A stretch of 64,000 bases of DNA from Nocardioides sp. BGMRC 2183 (GCA_008123405.1 VSSA01000006.1:62001-126000); one strand, 5' to 3'. Counted from the first letter of the stretch, positions 26,225 to 36,192 are shown. Notes: generated by a model from the sequence alone, not told the origin. Program-made: numbers and translations.

Positions 26225-28288
26225 TTACTTGCGCAGCACGCCCGTCTCGTCGATCAGGCCGCCGATCTGCTTGCGCACCCGCTTCACCACTGTCGGTGTC
26301 ACGTGGTTGCCGTCGCGCCACACCACGGCGTCGCGCAGGATCGGGCGGCAGTACGGCGCGTCCGGGCAGATCGCCGGATTCACGTCGACGGTGGCGACGC
26401 TGTCCCGCTCGGTCTCGAGCGTGTCGTAGTAGCCGTCCACCTCCGGCCGGTCCAGCGGCGGGTTGACCACGCAGTCGCGTTGGGTCTTCGCCCGCGCCAG
26501 GCAGTCCAGCGGGTCCCAACCGTCGCGGTCCCACCCGTTGGTGCCGAGCATGCTGTGCACGATCAGGGAGCGGGCACCGGCCTTCTCGACGAGGTCGACG
26601 GTGCGCTTGGTGGCATCCAGTTGGAGCTTGTGGCGGTTCTTCGACCGTCCCCGCTCGTCGACCAGGACCCCCTCCCAGGCCTCGGCGCTGCGGGCCAGGT
26701 TCACGAAGACGACGACGTCGGGCTCCATGGCCGGCAGCGTCTTGTCGTAGAAGTCCTTGCGGGCGTCGCGGCAGACGTTCTCACCCGGCTCAGTGCTGTA
26801 GAGACCCTGCTGCCACGGACAGGCCATCACCACGCTGGTCGACAGCGTCCAGTCGCGCTCCTCCGCCAGCTTCGTGAACGCCGGCACCATCGCCCGCGCC
26901 TGGCTGTCGCCGACCAGCACCACGTGCGGACCGGAACCCTCCACCCTGCGGCAGGACTCGAGGTCCTCGGGGGTGCAGCGACCACCGGCGGCGCCGCGGT
27001 CCTTCGACACCGCCTCGAAGTCGATGTCGGGCACCGGTCGGTCCAACTCCTCGGTGACCTCGGTCGGGGCGCCGATGTCGACCTGGCCCGCCGCGGCGAC
27101 CACCGGTGTGCGCGGACTGGTCAGCACCGGAGCGATGGCGAAGACGGCCACCAACGCCGAGACGCTGACGCCGGCACCGACCGCGCGCCACTCGAAGCCG
27201 TCGAGCAGTTTGTTGCGGCGGATCGGCGTCTCGAGCAGCTCGTAGGAGAGCGAGGCCATGGCGGTGGCCAACGTGCCGGCGAGCACCGCGATGACCAGGG
27301 GGCGTGCGGTGAGCACGTGCTGCAGCGCGAAGATGACCGGCCAGTGCCACAGGTAGGTGCCGTAAGAGATCTTGCCGAGGTAGACCATCGGTCGCACCGA
27401 GAGCGCGCGACTGACCAGCGAGCCCTGGGCGAGGTAGACCAGCAGCACCAGCGCGGTGCCGATCACCGCGGCGACCAGGTTGCGGTGCGAGGCCGTCATC
27501 GAGAACGCCGAGGTGCCGAGCACCACGTAGCAGCCGAGGGTGGCGACCGCGGCGAGGCTGAGGCCGCCCAGGCGGGTCGAGGTCGGAGCGTCGATCTCGT
27601 CGGCCTGCCTCGCCGCAGCACGACGCGCCGCCACCTGGCGCAGCGCTACGGCTGCGATCGCGCCCGCCATCAGCTCGAACGCGCGGGCGTCGGTGGCGTA
27701 GTAGGCGCGGCCCGGGTCGACCTGGCCCCAGTAGAGCTGGGAGACCACCGAGAGCGCGGCGATGGCGGAGAAGGCGATCAGCAGGGCGCGCAGGCGTCCG
27801 GGGAAGAGTCGATGGATCCCGAGCACCAGCAGCGGGAACAGGATGTAGAACTGCTCCTCGATCGACAGCGACCAGTAGTGCATGAACGGGGACTCGCGCA
27901 TCGCGCCGGCGAAGTAGTCCCCCTGCTCGGCGATGAACTCCCAGTTGGCGACGTAGAGCAACGCCGCCTGCGCCTGACGGACGAACGCGATCCGCTCCGG
28001 CTCGGAGACCACGAGGACGGCCATGACACTGGTGGCGATGATCGCGACGACGGCCGCCGGCAGCAGTCGCCGTACCCGACGGGCATAGAACCGACCGAGC
28101 CGGAACCGACCGCTGGCGTCGATCTCGGCGAGCACCACGTTGGAGACCAGGAAGCCGGAGAGCACGAAGAAGAGATCCAGCGCCACGAAGCTGTTGGCCC
28201 ACCCCGCGACGCCGGCGTGGAAGAAGACGATGGTGATGACCGCCAGCGCACGGAGTCCGTCAAGCTCTGGCCGGTATCCCCACGACAT
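26225..28288 (-). CDS. acyltransferase 3 (OafA/YrhL type) with SGNH-like C-terminal domain
   Basis: The 687-residue protein has about ten membrane helices (residues about 1-390), starting YRPELDGLRALAVITIVFFH with the catalytic-type His. A periplasmic SGNH-like domain follows: VVLVGDSQARAMVPAF carries the GDS motif, and the C-terminal part has DGNHVTP. Such proteins O-acetylate surface polysaccharides or peptidoglycan, with acyl groups passed across the membrane. ATG 28288 is chosen because TAGGGT (28302-28297, minus) ends eight bases before it but only two before the alternative ATG 28294. It stands alone between the dioxygenase and ung. Confidence 0.9.
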   Translation of the reverse strand: MSWGYRPELDGLRALAVITIVFFHAGVAGWANSFVALDLFFVLSGFLVSNVVLAEIDASGRFRLGRFYARRVRRLLPAAVVAIIATSVMAVLVVSEPERIAFVRQAQAALLYVANWEFIAEQGDYFAGAMRESPFMHYWSLSIEEQFYILFPLLVLGIHRLFPGRLRALLIAFSAIAALSVVSQLYWGQVDPGRAYYATDARAFELMAGAIAAVALRQVAARRAAARQADEIDAPTSTRLGGLSLAAVATLGCYVVLGTSAFSMTASHRNLVAAVIGTALVLLVYLAQGSLVSRALSVRPMVYLGKISYGTYLWHWPVIFALQHVLTARPLVIAVLAGTLATAMASLSYELLETPIRRNKLLDGFEWRAVGAGVSVSALVAVFAIAPVLTSPRTPVVAAAGQVDIGAPTEVTEELDRPVPDIDFEAVSKDRGAAGGRCTPEDLESCRRVEGSGPHVVLVGDSQARAMVPAFTKLAEERDWTLSTSVVMACPWQQGLYSTEPGENVCRDARKDFYDKTLPAMEPDVVVFVNLARSAEAWEGVLVDERGRSKNRHKLQLDATKRTVDLVEKAGARSLIVHSMLGTNGWDRDGWDPLDCLARAKTQRDCVVNPPLDRPEVDGYYDTLETERDSVATVDVNPAICPDAPYCRPILRDAVVWRDGNHVTPTVVKRVRKQIGGLIDETGVLRK

Positions 28289-28363
28289 GGGCATCGACCC
28301 TACAAGCCGTGATCGCCAGTGCCGATTCGACGCAACCGTCGGTACGTCGACGCACGCGGTGGG

Positions 28364-29062
28364 TCAGGAGGGCAGGCTCCAGTCGATCGGCGCCGCGCCC
28401 TGATCCACCAGCAGTTCGTTGGTGCGGCTGAACGGCCGGGACCCGAAGAAGCCGCGGTAGGCCGACAGCGGCGAGGGGTGCGGCGACTCCACGGCAGGGA
28501 TCGGTCCGAGGTGGCGACGCAGGCTCCGCGCGTCTGCTCCCCACAAGATCGCCGCCATCGGTACGCCGGCCTCCGCACGCCGTACCACCGCCTCGATCGC
28601 GCACGCGGTCACGTGCTCCCACCCCTGGCCGCGGTGGGAACCGGGGGCACCTGGCCGCACCGTCAACACTCGGTTGAGCAGCATCACGCCTTGGTCGGAC
28701 CAGGCGGACAGGTCGCCGTGCTCGGGTGGCGTCACCCCGACGTCGTCGGCCAGCTCGGTGTAGATGTTGACCAGGCTGGGTGGCAGTGGCCGGACATGCG
28801 GCTCGACCGCGAAGCAGAGCCCGATCGGATGCGCCGGGTTCGGGTACGGGTCCTGTCCGACGACCAGCACCTTGACCTCGGACAGCGGGCGTTGGAACGC
28901 GCGGAACACCCGATCGCCGGTCGGCTGATAGGGGCGGCCCGCGGCGACCTCGGCACGCAGGAAGTCGCCGAGGGCGACGATCCGGTCGTCGACCGGGCGC
29001 AGCGCCTCGGCCCAGTCGGGGGCGATCAGGCCGCGCTCGAGGAGGTCGTCGAGTCCGCTCAC
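28364..29062 (-). CDS. ung: uracil-DNA glycosylase
   Basis: This family 1 UDG removes uracil from DNA. The 232-residue protein has the water-activating motif [12 protein letters not shown], the uracil-pocket segment [11 protein letters not shown] and the leucine-insertion loop [13 protein letters not shown] 29062 follows the minus-strand TAGTGT box (29075-29070) by seven bases, consistent with leaderless expression. It is transcribed alone, toward the acyltransferase gene. Confidence 0.96.
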   Translation of the reverse strand: MSGLDDLLERGLIAPDWAEALRPVDDRIVALGDFLRAEVAAGRPYQPTGDRVFRAFQRPLSEVKVLVVGQDPYPNPAHPIGLCFAVEPHVRPLPPSLVNIYTELADDVGVTPPEHGDLSAWSDQGVMLLNRVLTVRPGAPGSHRGQGWEHVTACAIEAVVRRAEAGVPMAAILWGADARSLRRHLGPIPAVESPHPSPLSAYRGFFGSRPFSRTNELLVDQGAAPIDWSLPS

Positions 29063-29110
29063 GGCGCTGACACTAGATCACGAGATCCAGGAGTCGTCAG
29101 CGCAGTGAGC

Positions 29111-29128
29111 GAGCCCGGTCGCGGGCTC
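29111..29128 (-). terminator. stem-loop, likely end of the hydrolase-MFS-decarboxylase operon
   Basis: GAGCCCG and CGGGCTC form a seven-base-pair stem with loop GTCG. It lies 87 bases beyond the decarboxylase stop in the direction of transcription, and before the ung promoter. There is no obvious T-tract. Confidence 0.4.
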
Positions 29129-29214
29129 CCATCGGCGCCTCCGTCCGGTCGCCGTCCCACTCCCTCCGCGGGACGCCGGCCATCTGCGACGGTGAGCGCC
29201 ACCCGTGACCGGCG

Positions 29215-30675
29215 TCACTGTAGCCGCTGTCCTGGCCCAACGGCTCCGATCGGGCGGACCGGACGCGAGAGCCGATCCAGGAACGCGACGAGCACGGCCT
29301 CCCGCAGGGCGGGCGGCGCCGCGTCGAGCAGTGCGTTCACCGGTGCCATCTGCTCCGGCAGTCCCGGCGCCTCGCCGTCGCCGGCCAGTCCGCCGGCGGC
29401 GAGCAGTGCATCGAACTCCTCCTCGCTCAAGGTCCGCGGGTCCAGCGAGTGCAGCAGCGCCACCACGTCGGCGTCGACCGGCACCGGTCCGGCCGCGCGA
29501 GCCTGGGCGACAGCGGTCTCGAGCGCCTCGAGGAACTCCTCGACCCCGGCCAACGTCGCCGCACTCACCGAGAGGTGCAGCGAGGGCGGCTGCTCGGCGT
29601 GGGAGAGCTGCGGCTGCACGAACCACCCGCGGGCGGTCATCTCGTCGGCCACGGTGAAGACGTCCAGTCCGGGGCCGGCGGTCATCGCGATCAGCGTGGA
29701 CTCCGGGGTCGCGACCAGATCCAATCCGTCGATGTCCCCGATCCCTGCGGCGATCTGATCGGTCGCCTCCAGCGCGGCCTCGGTCAGCGCGAGGTAGCCG
29801 TCGGTCCCGATGGCCCGCACCGTGGTCCAGGCGCCGGCCACCGGCCCGCCCGAGCGGGTGGACTGCAGGGTGGCGTTGAGCATGGTGTAGCCCGGCCAGT
29901 CGGCGTGCGCGAAGAACTGCGACCGACGCAGCGCGGGCGTGCGGTGCAGGAGCAGCGAGGCACCCTTCGGCGCGTAGCCGTATTTGTGCAGGTCCGCCGA
30001 GATCGAGGTGACGCCGTCCACCGCGAACGTCCACGGCGTCACCGGACGCCCCAGCCGGGACTTGAACGGCAGCACCCAGCCGCCGATGCAGGCGTCCACG
30101 TGGCACCGGATGCCGCGGGCGGCAGCCGCCCCGGCCACCTCAGTCACCGGGTCGATCACCCCGTGCGCGTACGACGGCGCGCTGACCACCACCAGGACGG
30201 TCGACGCGTCGCAGGCGGCATCCATCGCCGCCGGATCCGCGCGATGGTCCGGGCCCGTGGGGACCACCCGGATCTCCATCCCGAAGTAGTGCGCCGCCTT
30301 GTGGAAGGCGGCGTGCACGGTGTCCGGCACCACGAGCGAGGCGCGGGCCAGGTCCGGGCGCCCGTCCCGCGCGGCCTGCACCGCGAGCAGACAGGACTCA
30401 GTGCCGCCCGAGGTCAGCGTGCCGACCACGGAGTCGGGGCCGTCCAGCAGGTTCGCCGCGACGCCGACCAGCTCGTTCTCCATGGTGAGCAGACTGGGGA
30501 ACGCCGTCGGGTCCAGCCCGTTGCTGCCGGCGAAGGCGGCGACGGCCTCGCGGGCCAGCGCGTCGACCTCGGGCAGGCCTGCGTCGTAGACGTAGGCGAG
30601 GGTCCGGCCGCCATGGACCGGGAGGTCCTCGGACTGCAGGCCGGCGAGCCGGGCGCGGATCTCGGCAGGAGTCAT
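29215..30675 (-). CDS. PLP-dependent group II decarboxylase / sphingosine-1-phosphate lyase-like enzyme
   Basis: This 486-residue fold-type I PLP enzyme has the cofactor lysine at about 231 in SADLHKYGYAPKGAS and the ring-nitrogen Asp in CHVDACIGGW. The phosphate region is GTLTSGGTESCLLAV. The overall sequence is nearer to sphingosine-1-phosphate lyase and aspartate/glutamate decarboxylases than to aromatic ones. An acidic C-terminal extension of about 100 residues is present. ATG 30675 overlaps the MFS gene stop by four bases, so the operon is translationally coupled. The substrate is probably imported or exported by that carrier. Confidence 0.85.
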   Translation of the reverse strand: MTPAEIRARLAGLQSEDLPVHGGRTLAYVYDAGLPEVDALAREAVAAFAGSNGLDPTAFPSLLTMENELVGVAANLLDGPDSVVGTLTSGGTESCLLAVQAARDGRPDLARASLVVPDTVHAAFHKAAHYFGMEIRVVPTGPDHRADPAAMDAACDASTVLVVVSAPSYAHGVIDPVTEVAGAAAARGIRCHVDACIGGWVLPFKSRLGRPVTPWTFAVDGVTSISADLHKYGYAPKGASLLLHRTPALRRSQFFAHADWPGYTMLNATLQSTRSGGPVAGAWTTVRAIGTDGYLALTEAALEATDQIAAGIGDIDGLDLVATPESTLIAMTAGPGLDVFTVADEMTARGWFVQPQLSHAEQPPSLHLSVSAATLAGVEEFLEALETAVAQARAAGPVPVDADVVALLHSLDPRTLSEEEFDALLAAGGLAGDGEAPGLPEQMAPVNALLDAAPPALREAVLVAFLDRLSRPVRPIGAVGPGQRLQ

Positions 30676-32048
30676 CGGGTGGGTTCCTCGCTCTCGGGAT
30701 GGGGATGGAGGTCGGTCGCTGCGTCGACGGTCTGCTCGTCGAGCCGGTAGCCGCGCAGCCAGAGCAGGCTGAGCAGCACCAGCGCGGCCGGGAGCAGCGA
30801 GAAGCCGAGGGTGATCGCGGTCAGCGCGCTGTCCGGCTGGACCACGTCGCCGCCCGAGCTCGACCGATAACCGCCGATCGCGAGCACCACCGCGAAGAGT
30901 CCGGGACCCAGCGCCAGACCGAGCGTCTCGCCGGCGGTCCACACGCCGGTGTAGACGCCGATCCGGGACGAGCCGGTCCGGGCCGCGTCCACTGCGGCGG
31001 CATCGGGCAGCATCGCCAGTGGGAAGACCTGGATGCCGGCATAGCCGACGCCGACCAGCGCCACCGCGGCGAAGACGGCTCCGGCGGGTGCGGAGCCGGC
31101 CGTCGTGGCCACGGTCGCCCCGACCGCGAGCACCACCGAGGCGATCAGATAGCCGGACTTCTTCCCGGTACGACGCCCCAGCGCCGCCCACGCCGGGGTG
31201 AGCAGCAGCGCCGGGCCGACGAAACAGACGAAGAGGATCGTGCTCGCGCCCTTCTCGCCCAGCACGTCGCCGGCCAGGTAGTCGACACCGGCCAGCATGC
31301 AGCCGGTGGCCAGCGCCTGCAGCACGAAGGTCACCAGGAGCAGTCGGAAGTCCCGGGCGGCGGCCACGATCCGCAGCTGATCGCGCAACGACCCAGCACC
31401 CGGGGCCACCGCCCCGCGCGGGGCGTCGCGGGTGCCGCGGTAGGCGAGCAGCACACCGAGGAGGATCACGCCGGCCATCGCCACCCCCATCACCCGGTAG
31501 CCGTCCCGGCCGCCCACCGCATCGCGCAACGCGGGTGCGCTGGCACCGGCGAGCATGATCGTGAAGGCGAGGATCGCCACTCGCCAGGTCATCAGCCGGG
31601 TGCGCTCCTGTGCGGTCGAGGCGATCTCGGCCGGCATCGACACATACGGCACCTGGAAGAAGGCGTAGGCGCTGGCGCAGGCGAAGAAGAGCACCAGCAC
31701 CCAGGCGGCGTCCGCCGCGGTCGAGCCGAGGTCGGGTCCGGCGAAGAGAAGCGCGAAGCAGGCCGCCAGAGCGACCCCGGCCCGCAGCAGCCACGGTCGG
31801 CGCGGCCCGCGTGGGTCGACCGTCCGGTCGCTGATCCGGCCTGCGACCGGGTTCAGGAAGACGTCCCATGCCTTCGGCCCGAAGACGATCACCCCCGCCA
31901 GCAGGGCCGGTACGGCGAGCTCGTCGGTCAGGAAGGGGAGCAGCATCAACCCCGGCACGGTGCCGAACGCTCCGGTGGCGACCGAGCCGGCGCCGTACCC
32001 GATCCGGACCCGGGTGGACAGACCCGGGTCGTGCTGCCCGGCGCTCAC
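30672..32048 (-). CDS. MFS transporter, glycoside-pentoside-hexuronide (GPH) family-like
   Basis: This 458-residue carrier has twelve predicted membrane helices. The N-terminal GYGAGSVATGAFGTVPGLML and the loop FLNPVAGRISDRTVDPRGPRR are typical of GPH/MFS_2 sugar cation symporters. GTG 32048 overlaps the upstream hydrolase stop by four bases, and its own stop overlaps the decarboxylase start. GPH carriers usually move sugars or sphingolipid-type molecules by cation symport, and the neighbouring PLP lyase-like enzyme makes a lipid or amino-alcohol substrate conceivable. Confidence 0.85.
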   Translation of the reverse strand: MSAGQHDPGLSTRVRIGYGAGSVATGAFGTVPGLMLLPFLTDELAVPALLAGVIVFGPKAWDVFLNPVAGRISDRTVDPRGPRRPWLLRAGVALAACFALLFAGPDLGSTAADAAWVLVLFFACASAYAFFQVPYVSMPAEIASTAQERTRLMTWRVAILAFTIMLAGASAPALRDAVGGRDGYRVMGVAMAGVILLGVLLAYRGTRDAPRGAVAPGAGSLRDQLRIVAAARDFRLLLVTFVLQALATGCMLAGVDYLAGDVLGEKGASTILFVCFVGPALLLTPAWAALGRRTGKKSGYLIASVVLAVGATVATTAGSAPAGAVFAAVALVGVGYAGIQVFPLAMLPDAAAVDAARTGSSRIGVYTGVWTAGETLGLALGPGLFAVVLAIGGYRSSSGGDVVQPDSALTAITLGFSLLPAALVLLSLLWLRGYRLDEQTVDAATDLHPHPESEEPTR

Positions 32049-33199
32049 CGCGACAGCGCCCGGGAGGCGGCCGAGGTGTGGCGACGTCGGCGGTTGGTGC
32101 CGATGGTCGCGGCCTCGGTGTCGCCCGACCACTGGTCGATCCACTCGTCGAGGACCGGCCAGGTGGACCGGCGTGCCGCCCGACCGGTGAGCATGCCGAG
32201 GTGGCCCCCGGGCACCACCTCGAAGCGGACCTCGGGGGAGGCCGACAGCAGCGGCACCATCGTCCGGACCGCCGGGATCGGCGCGATGCCGTCGGTCGAT
32301 CCGCCGAAGACCAGCACCGGGACGTCGATGTCGGCCAGCCGCAGGGTGCGCTCGCCGAGCTCGAACTCGCCCGTCGCGAGCTGGTTGCCCTTCGCCATCC
32401 GGTGGTAGAGCTGCCCGAACGTGCGGCCCGGGTAGGCGATCATGTTGGCGGTGAACCGGTCCACCGCCTCGATCTGGGCCAGGAAGTCCTGGTCGTCGAT
32501 GTGGGTGGCGAGCGCGATCGGCTTGGTCACCAGCTTCTGGAAGGCGGAGAGCTGGAAGGCCCACTTCACCAGCGGCTTCGGCGCTCCGCCCATCGCCTGG
32601 TAGGCACGGGTGACCAGGCCGTTGCCGGTGTAGCCGGCGCCGCTGGCCAGGTGCAGCAGCGGCCGCAGCGGCGCGATCAGTGGCACCTGGGTGACGTCGA
32701 CCGGCGAGCCGAGGACGCTCAGCGACGCGATCGGCAGCTCGGCTCCGGCAGCGGCGAGCAGCGAGAAGATGCCACCCAGGCTCCAGCCGACCACGTGCAC
32801 CGGCCGTCCGCCGGCGTGGTCGGAGACCGCCCGGACCGCGGCTGGGACGACCTCGTCGACCCAGTGCTCCATGCCCAGACCACGGTCGCGGAAGGAGACT
32901 TCGCCGTACTCGACCAGGTAGGTGGGCCGCCCCTGGGTGACGAAGTGCTCCACGACCGAGCAGCCGCGGCGCAGGTCGTAGCAGAGCGCCGGTGCCGCCA
33001 GCGGCGTCACCAGGAGCACCGGGTCGCCGCTGGGCCGGGTGGTCCCGGCGGGGCGGTAGTGGTAGACCTCGCGGAGCAGACCGTCGTCGATCAGGGTGCG
33101 CGGCATCGGGCGCAGGTCGGCCAGGCCGCCGTAGAGCAGCTTGTGCGCCACGTTGCTCGCCGCCGCGACCACCTGGTCGGGCTTGGGCACCAGATCCAT
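32045..33199 (-). CDS. alpha/beta hydrolase of the PHA-synthase-like group
   Basis: This 384-residue protein resembles PhaC in overall sequence (NVAHKLLYGGLADLRPMP, and LLVTPLAAPALCYDLRRG). Its nucleophile elbow is VHVVGWSLGG with Ser140, whereas true polyester synthases have Cys there, so a hydrolase or acyltransferase role is more likely. The later catalytic Asp and His fit LVFGGSTDGIAP and VPGGHLGM. ATG 33199 follows the minus-strand TACCTT box by six bases, and the gene leads the three-gene operon. The C-terminus is a basic Arg-rich tail. Confidence 0.85.
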   Translation of the reverse strand: MDLVPKPDQVVAAASNVAHKLLYGGLADLRPMPRTLIDDGLLREVYHYRPAGTTRPSGDPVLLVTPLAAPALCYDLRRGCSVVEHFVTQGRPTYLVEYGEVSFRDRGLGMEHWVDEVVPAAVRAVSDHAGGRPVHVVGWSLGGIFSLLAAAGAELPIASLSVLGSPVDVTQVPLIAPLRPLLHLASGAGYTGNGLVTRAYQAMGGAPKPLVKWAFQLSAFQKLVTKPIALATHIDDQDFLAQIEAVDRFTANMIAYPGRTFGQLYHRMAKGNQLATGEFELGERTLRLADIDVPVLVFGGSTDGIAPIPAVRTMVPLLSASPEVRFEVVPGGHLGMLTGRAARRSTWPVLDEWIDQWSGDTEAATIGTNRRRRHTSAASRALSR

Positions 33200-33242
33200 G
33201 CGGGCAAGGTACCCCGACCGCCGGCCCGGTGCGGCACGCCGA

Positions 33243-34655
33243 TCAGCTGTCGCGGGCGTCGGTGTCAGCGCCGTCGTCGGCCAGCGAGGTGAGGAAGCTG
33301 TCCGCCCACGCCTTCACGTCGTGCTGGGCGATCTGCTTGCGCATCGCCTTCATCCGCCGGGACAGCTCCTTGGGCTCGGCCCGGTAGGCGTCGAGCAGCG
33401 CGGCCTTCATGCCGTTGATGTCGTAGGGGTTGACCAGCCAGGCCTGGCGCAGCTCGTCGGCGGCTCCGGCGAACTCGCTGAGCACCAGCGCGCCGTCCTC
33501 CTCGATCCGGCAGGCGACGTACTCCTTGGCGACCAGGTTCATCCCGTCGCGGTAGGGCGTGACGACCATGATGTCGGCGGCCCGGTAGAGCGCCGCCATC
33601 TCCTCCCGGGGATAGGAGGAGTGCAGGTAGCTGATCGCGGGGCGCCCGATCCTGCCGAGGTCGCCGTTGAGCCGTCCGACCAGCCGGTCGATGTCGTCGC
33701 GCAGGATCCGGTACTGCTCGACCTGCTCGCGGGAGGGCACCGCGACCTGGACGAAGACCGCGTCCTCGACGCTGAAGTGCTCGTCGCGGACCAGCTCGCC
33801 GTAGGCGCGCAGCCGGGCGTGGATCCCCTTGGTGTAGTCGAGCCGATCGATGCCGAGGAAGATCTTGCGTGGGTTGCCGAGCGCTTCGCGGATCGCGGCG
33901 GCCCGTTCGGCGACCGGCTCGGAGCTGGCGAGCTCCTCGAAGCCGGCGGCGTCGATCGAGATCGGGAACGCGGCGGCGCGCACTTCGCGGCCGTCGGGCA
34001 GGTGCACCCGGTCCCGGTGGGTCTTGTGGCCGACCCGCTGGCGGACCAGGCGGACGAAGTTCTGCGCGGCTCCCGGCAGCTGGAAGCCGATCAGGTCCGC
34101 GCCGAGCAGGCCCTCGAGGATCTGGCGGCGCCAGGGCAGCTGCTGGAAGAGCTCGGCAGGGGGGAACGGGATGTGCAGGTAGAAGCCGATCCGCAGGTCG
34201 GGGCGGCGCTCGCGGAGCATCTGCGGCACCAGCTGCAGCTGGTAGTCGTGTACCCACACCGTGGCGCCCTCGGCGGCGAGCTCGGCGGCGTGCTCGGCGA
34301 AGCGCTCGTTGACCCGGGTGTAGGCGTCCCACCACTCCCGGTGGAACTCCGGCTTGGCGACGACGTCGTGGTAGAGCGGCCAGAGGGTGGCATTGGAGAA
34401 ACCCTCGTAGTGCTCGGTGATCTCCTCGGCGGTCATCGACAGCGGTACCAGGTGCAGCCCGTCGATCTCGAACGGCTCGAGGTGTTGCTCGGTGCCACCT
34501 GGCCAGCCGACCCAGACCCCGTCGCCGGCGCGCATCACCGGTTCGATCGCGCTGACAAGTCCGCCGGGGGAGCGGCGCCAGGTGGTCTCGCCGTCCCGCC
34601 CGGTCACCCGGTCGACGGGCAGACGGTTCGCGACGATCACCAGGTCGTGGGCCAC
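33243..34655 (-). CDS. otsA: alpha,alpha-trehalose-phosphate synthase
   Basis: OtsA joins UDP-glucose (or GDP-glucose) and glucose-6-phosphate into trehalose-6-phosphate. The 470-residue GT20 enzyme shows [11 protein letters not shown] at the start, then [36 protein letters not shown] and the sugar-nucleotide loop [20 protein letters not shown] 34655 is chosen because TAGGGT (34668-34663, minus) ends seven bases before it; an earlier in-frame GTG at 34673 lies upstream of that box. The phosphatase otsB is 2.2 kb away on the other strand, so the two are not one operon. Confidence 0.95.
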   Translation of the reverse strand: MAHDLVIVANRLPVDRVTGRDGETTWRRSPGGLVSAIEPVMRAGDGVWVGWPGGTEQHLEPFEIDGLHLVPLSMTAEEITEHYEGFSNATLWPLYHDVVAKPEFHREWWDAYTRVNERFAEHAAELAAEGATVWVHDYQLQLVPQMLRERRPDLRIGFYLHIPFPPAELFQQLPWRRQILEGLLGADLIGFQLPGAAQNFVRLVRQRVGHKTHRDRVHLPDGREVRAAAFPISIDAAGFEELASSEPVAERAAAIREALGNPRKIFLGIDRLDYTKGIHARLRAYGELVRDEHFSVEDAVFVQVAVPSREQVEQYRILRDDIDRLVGRLNGDLGRIGRPAISYLHSSYPREEMAALYRAADIMVVTPYRDGMNLVAKEYVACRIEEDGALVLSEFAGAADELRQAWLVNPYDINGMKAALLDAYRAEPKELSRRMKAMRKQIAQHDVKAWADSFLTSLADDGADTDARDS

Positions 34656-34676
34656 GTCGCTCACCCTATCCACCCG

Positions 34677-35690
34677 CTACACGTCGAACCGGACGCCGAC
34701 CTCGGCGCGCAGCGCGTCCATCTGCCGCAGGATGGTCACTGTCTGAGCGTGCGGAACCAGCGGGCTCTCCCGCAGCCCGGCGCGCAGGCAGCGACTCACC
34801 TCGGCGATCTCGTTGCCGTAGCCGAGCCCGATCACCGGCTCCTCCCCGGCGATCGTCACCGCCCGCTCGGGTTGCGGTCCCGTCGACGGGTCGTGGGGGA
34901 CGAAGACGGCGCGGTCGGGGTGGAAGAACTCGGTGCCGACCTCGATCCGGCCGAGGTCGGTGGCGATCGCGGCGCGTTGGGAGGACCAGGACGTCATCGA
35001 GGCGCCCAGTGCGGCCACCGCTCCCGGGTAGCGGCCGGCGATCGCGATGTCGAGGTCCACGCCGCGCTCGGAGAGCGTCGCGGTCGCGGTCAGCGCTTCT
35101 GCTTCGCCGAGCATCAGGTGCGCGAACGTCAGCGGGTAGATGCCCATGTCGAGCAGGGCGCTGGCGCCCAACGAGGGGTCGAGCATCCGGTCCTCGGCCG
35201 GTGCGTCGACCCGGAAGCCGAGCTCGGCCTGCAGCTGCCGCGGGGTGCCGAATCGCCCGGTGCCCAGTGCGGTCCGCAGCGCGCGCACCATCGGGTGGCA
35301 GGCGGTCCACATCGCCTCCATCAGGAACCGGTCGTGCTCGGCCGCGAGCGCGATCATGGCGGCGGCGTCGTCCGCGTTCAGCGCCAGCGGCTTCTCGCAC
35401 AGCACGTGCTTGCCGGCGGCGAAGGCGGCCCGCGCGTTCTCCAGGTGGAAGGAGTGCGGGGTGGCGATGTAGACCACCTCGACCTCCTCGTCGGCGAGCA
35501 GCGCGGCGTACGACCCGTGCGCGCGGGTGCGATCGTCGCCATGGACGCCCGCGAAGGCGGCCGCGCCGTCGGCGGTGCGGGAACCGACAGCTGCCAGTCG
35601 GGTGCCCGGCGTCACGGCGAGGTCGTGGGCGAAGGTGTGGGCGATCTTGCCGGTGGCCAGGATTCCCCAGGCGACCTCGGAGTCGGACAT
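34677..35690 (-). CDS. Gfo/Idh/MocA-family oxidoreductase
   Basis: This 337-residue NAD(P)-dependent sugar or polyol oxidoreductase starts with a Rossmann fold, WGILATGKIAHTFAHDL, and has the conserved EKPLALN lysine segment (KHVLCEKPL). The C-terminal beta-sheet domain starts near residue 125. The substrate cannot be told. ATG 35690 follows TACGTT (minus, 35703-35698) by seven bases. It lies 21 bases upstream of otsA in the same direction, but otsA has its own promoter within that gap. Confidence 0.88.
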   Translation of the reverse strand: MSDSEVAWGILATGKIAHTFAHDLAVTPGTRLAAVGSRTADGAAAFAGVHGDDRTRAHGSYAALLADEEVEVVYIATPHSFHLENARAAFAAGKHVLCEKPLALNADDAAAMIALAAEHDRFLMEAMWTACHPMVRALRTALGTGRFGTPRQLQAELGFRVDAPAEDRMLDPSLGASALLDMGIYPLTFAHLMLGEAEALTATATLSERGVDLDIAIAGRYPGAVAALGASMTSWSSQRAAIATDLGRIEVGTEFFHPDRAVFVPHDPSTGPQPERAVTIAGEEPVIGLGYGNEIAEVSRCLRAGLRESPLVPHAQTVTILRQMDALRAEVGVRFDV

Positions 35691-35772
35691 GAGCGGCAAC
35701 GTAGCCGACCCCGCCCGCCAGCGGGACGGTGTGACCTGCGAGACTCGCGGGTCGCGCTCGAAGCGATCTGAA

Positions 35773-35801
35773 TGACATCGTTGTGATTCGGCGTTTACAG
35801 T
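35773..35801 (+). promoter_or_regulatory. sigma70-type promoter for the DUF3263 gene
   Basis: TGACAT at 35773-35778 and TACAGT at 35796-35801 are separated by 17 bases. Transcription would start near 35808, giving a leader of about 79 bases with an AGGAGG ribosome-binding site at its end. The sequence overlapping the -35, AATGACATCGTTGTGATT, is nearly palindromic. Confidence 0.55.
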
Positions 35802-35886
35802 GGTGCTCACAATGGGGTCGATCGCACACGTTCGGAAAGCCGCTCCACAAGAGCAGGTCCGAGAAGGTGCGAACAGGAGGAAGCAG

Positions 35887-36192
35887 ATGAACGCCGAACC
35901 GAGCAGCCAATCCGAGGCGACCGGTGACGAGGCGCCTGCCGATGCCCTGAGCCGGCGCGACCGCGACATCCTCGAGTTCGAGCGCCAGTGGTGGAAGTTC
36001 GCCGGCGCCAAGGAGAGCGCGGTCCGTGAGAAGTTCGACATGAGCTCCACCCGCTACTACCAGGTGCTCAACGCCCTCATCGACCGGCCGGAGGCGCTCG
36101 CCGCCGACCCCCTGTTGGTACGCCGCCTGCGGCGACTGCGCTCGCAGCGTCAGCGCCAGCGTTCGGCCCGCCGCCTCGGATTCGAGATCTGA
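35887..36192 (+). CDS. DUF3263 protein
   Basis: This 101-residue actinobacterial family has a small helix-turn-helix-like core (LSRRDRDILEFERQWWKF, then DMSSTRYYQVLNALID). The C-terminus is arginine-rich (RRLRSQRQRQRSARRLGF). Probably a small DNA-binding protein of unknown target. ATG 35887 has AGGAGG (35877-35882) at good distance. It is followed by the LytR_C gene after 36 bases, so the two are likely co-transcribed, as in related genomes. Confidence 0.9.
   Translation: MNAEPSSQSEATGDEAPADALSRRDRDILEFERQWWKFAGAKESAVREKFDMSSTRYYQVLNALIDRPEALAADPLLVRRLRRLRSQRQRQRSARRLGFEI

Noticed and set aside
29215-31869. 884-codon form of the decarboxylase
   Set aside because: Residues before 30675 overlap the MFS gene in another frame and have no homology; the ATG at 30675 is correctly placed.
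32045-33199. PHA synthase
   Set aside because: The nucleophile is Ser (GWSLGG), not Cys, so polymerase activity is unlikely.
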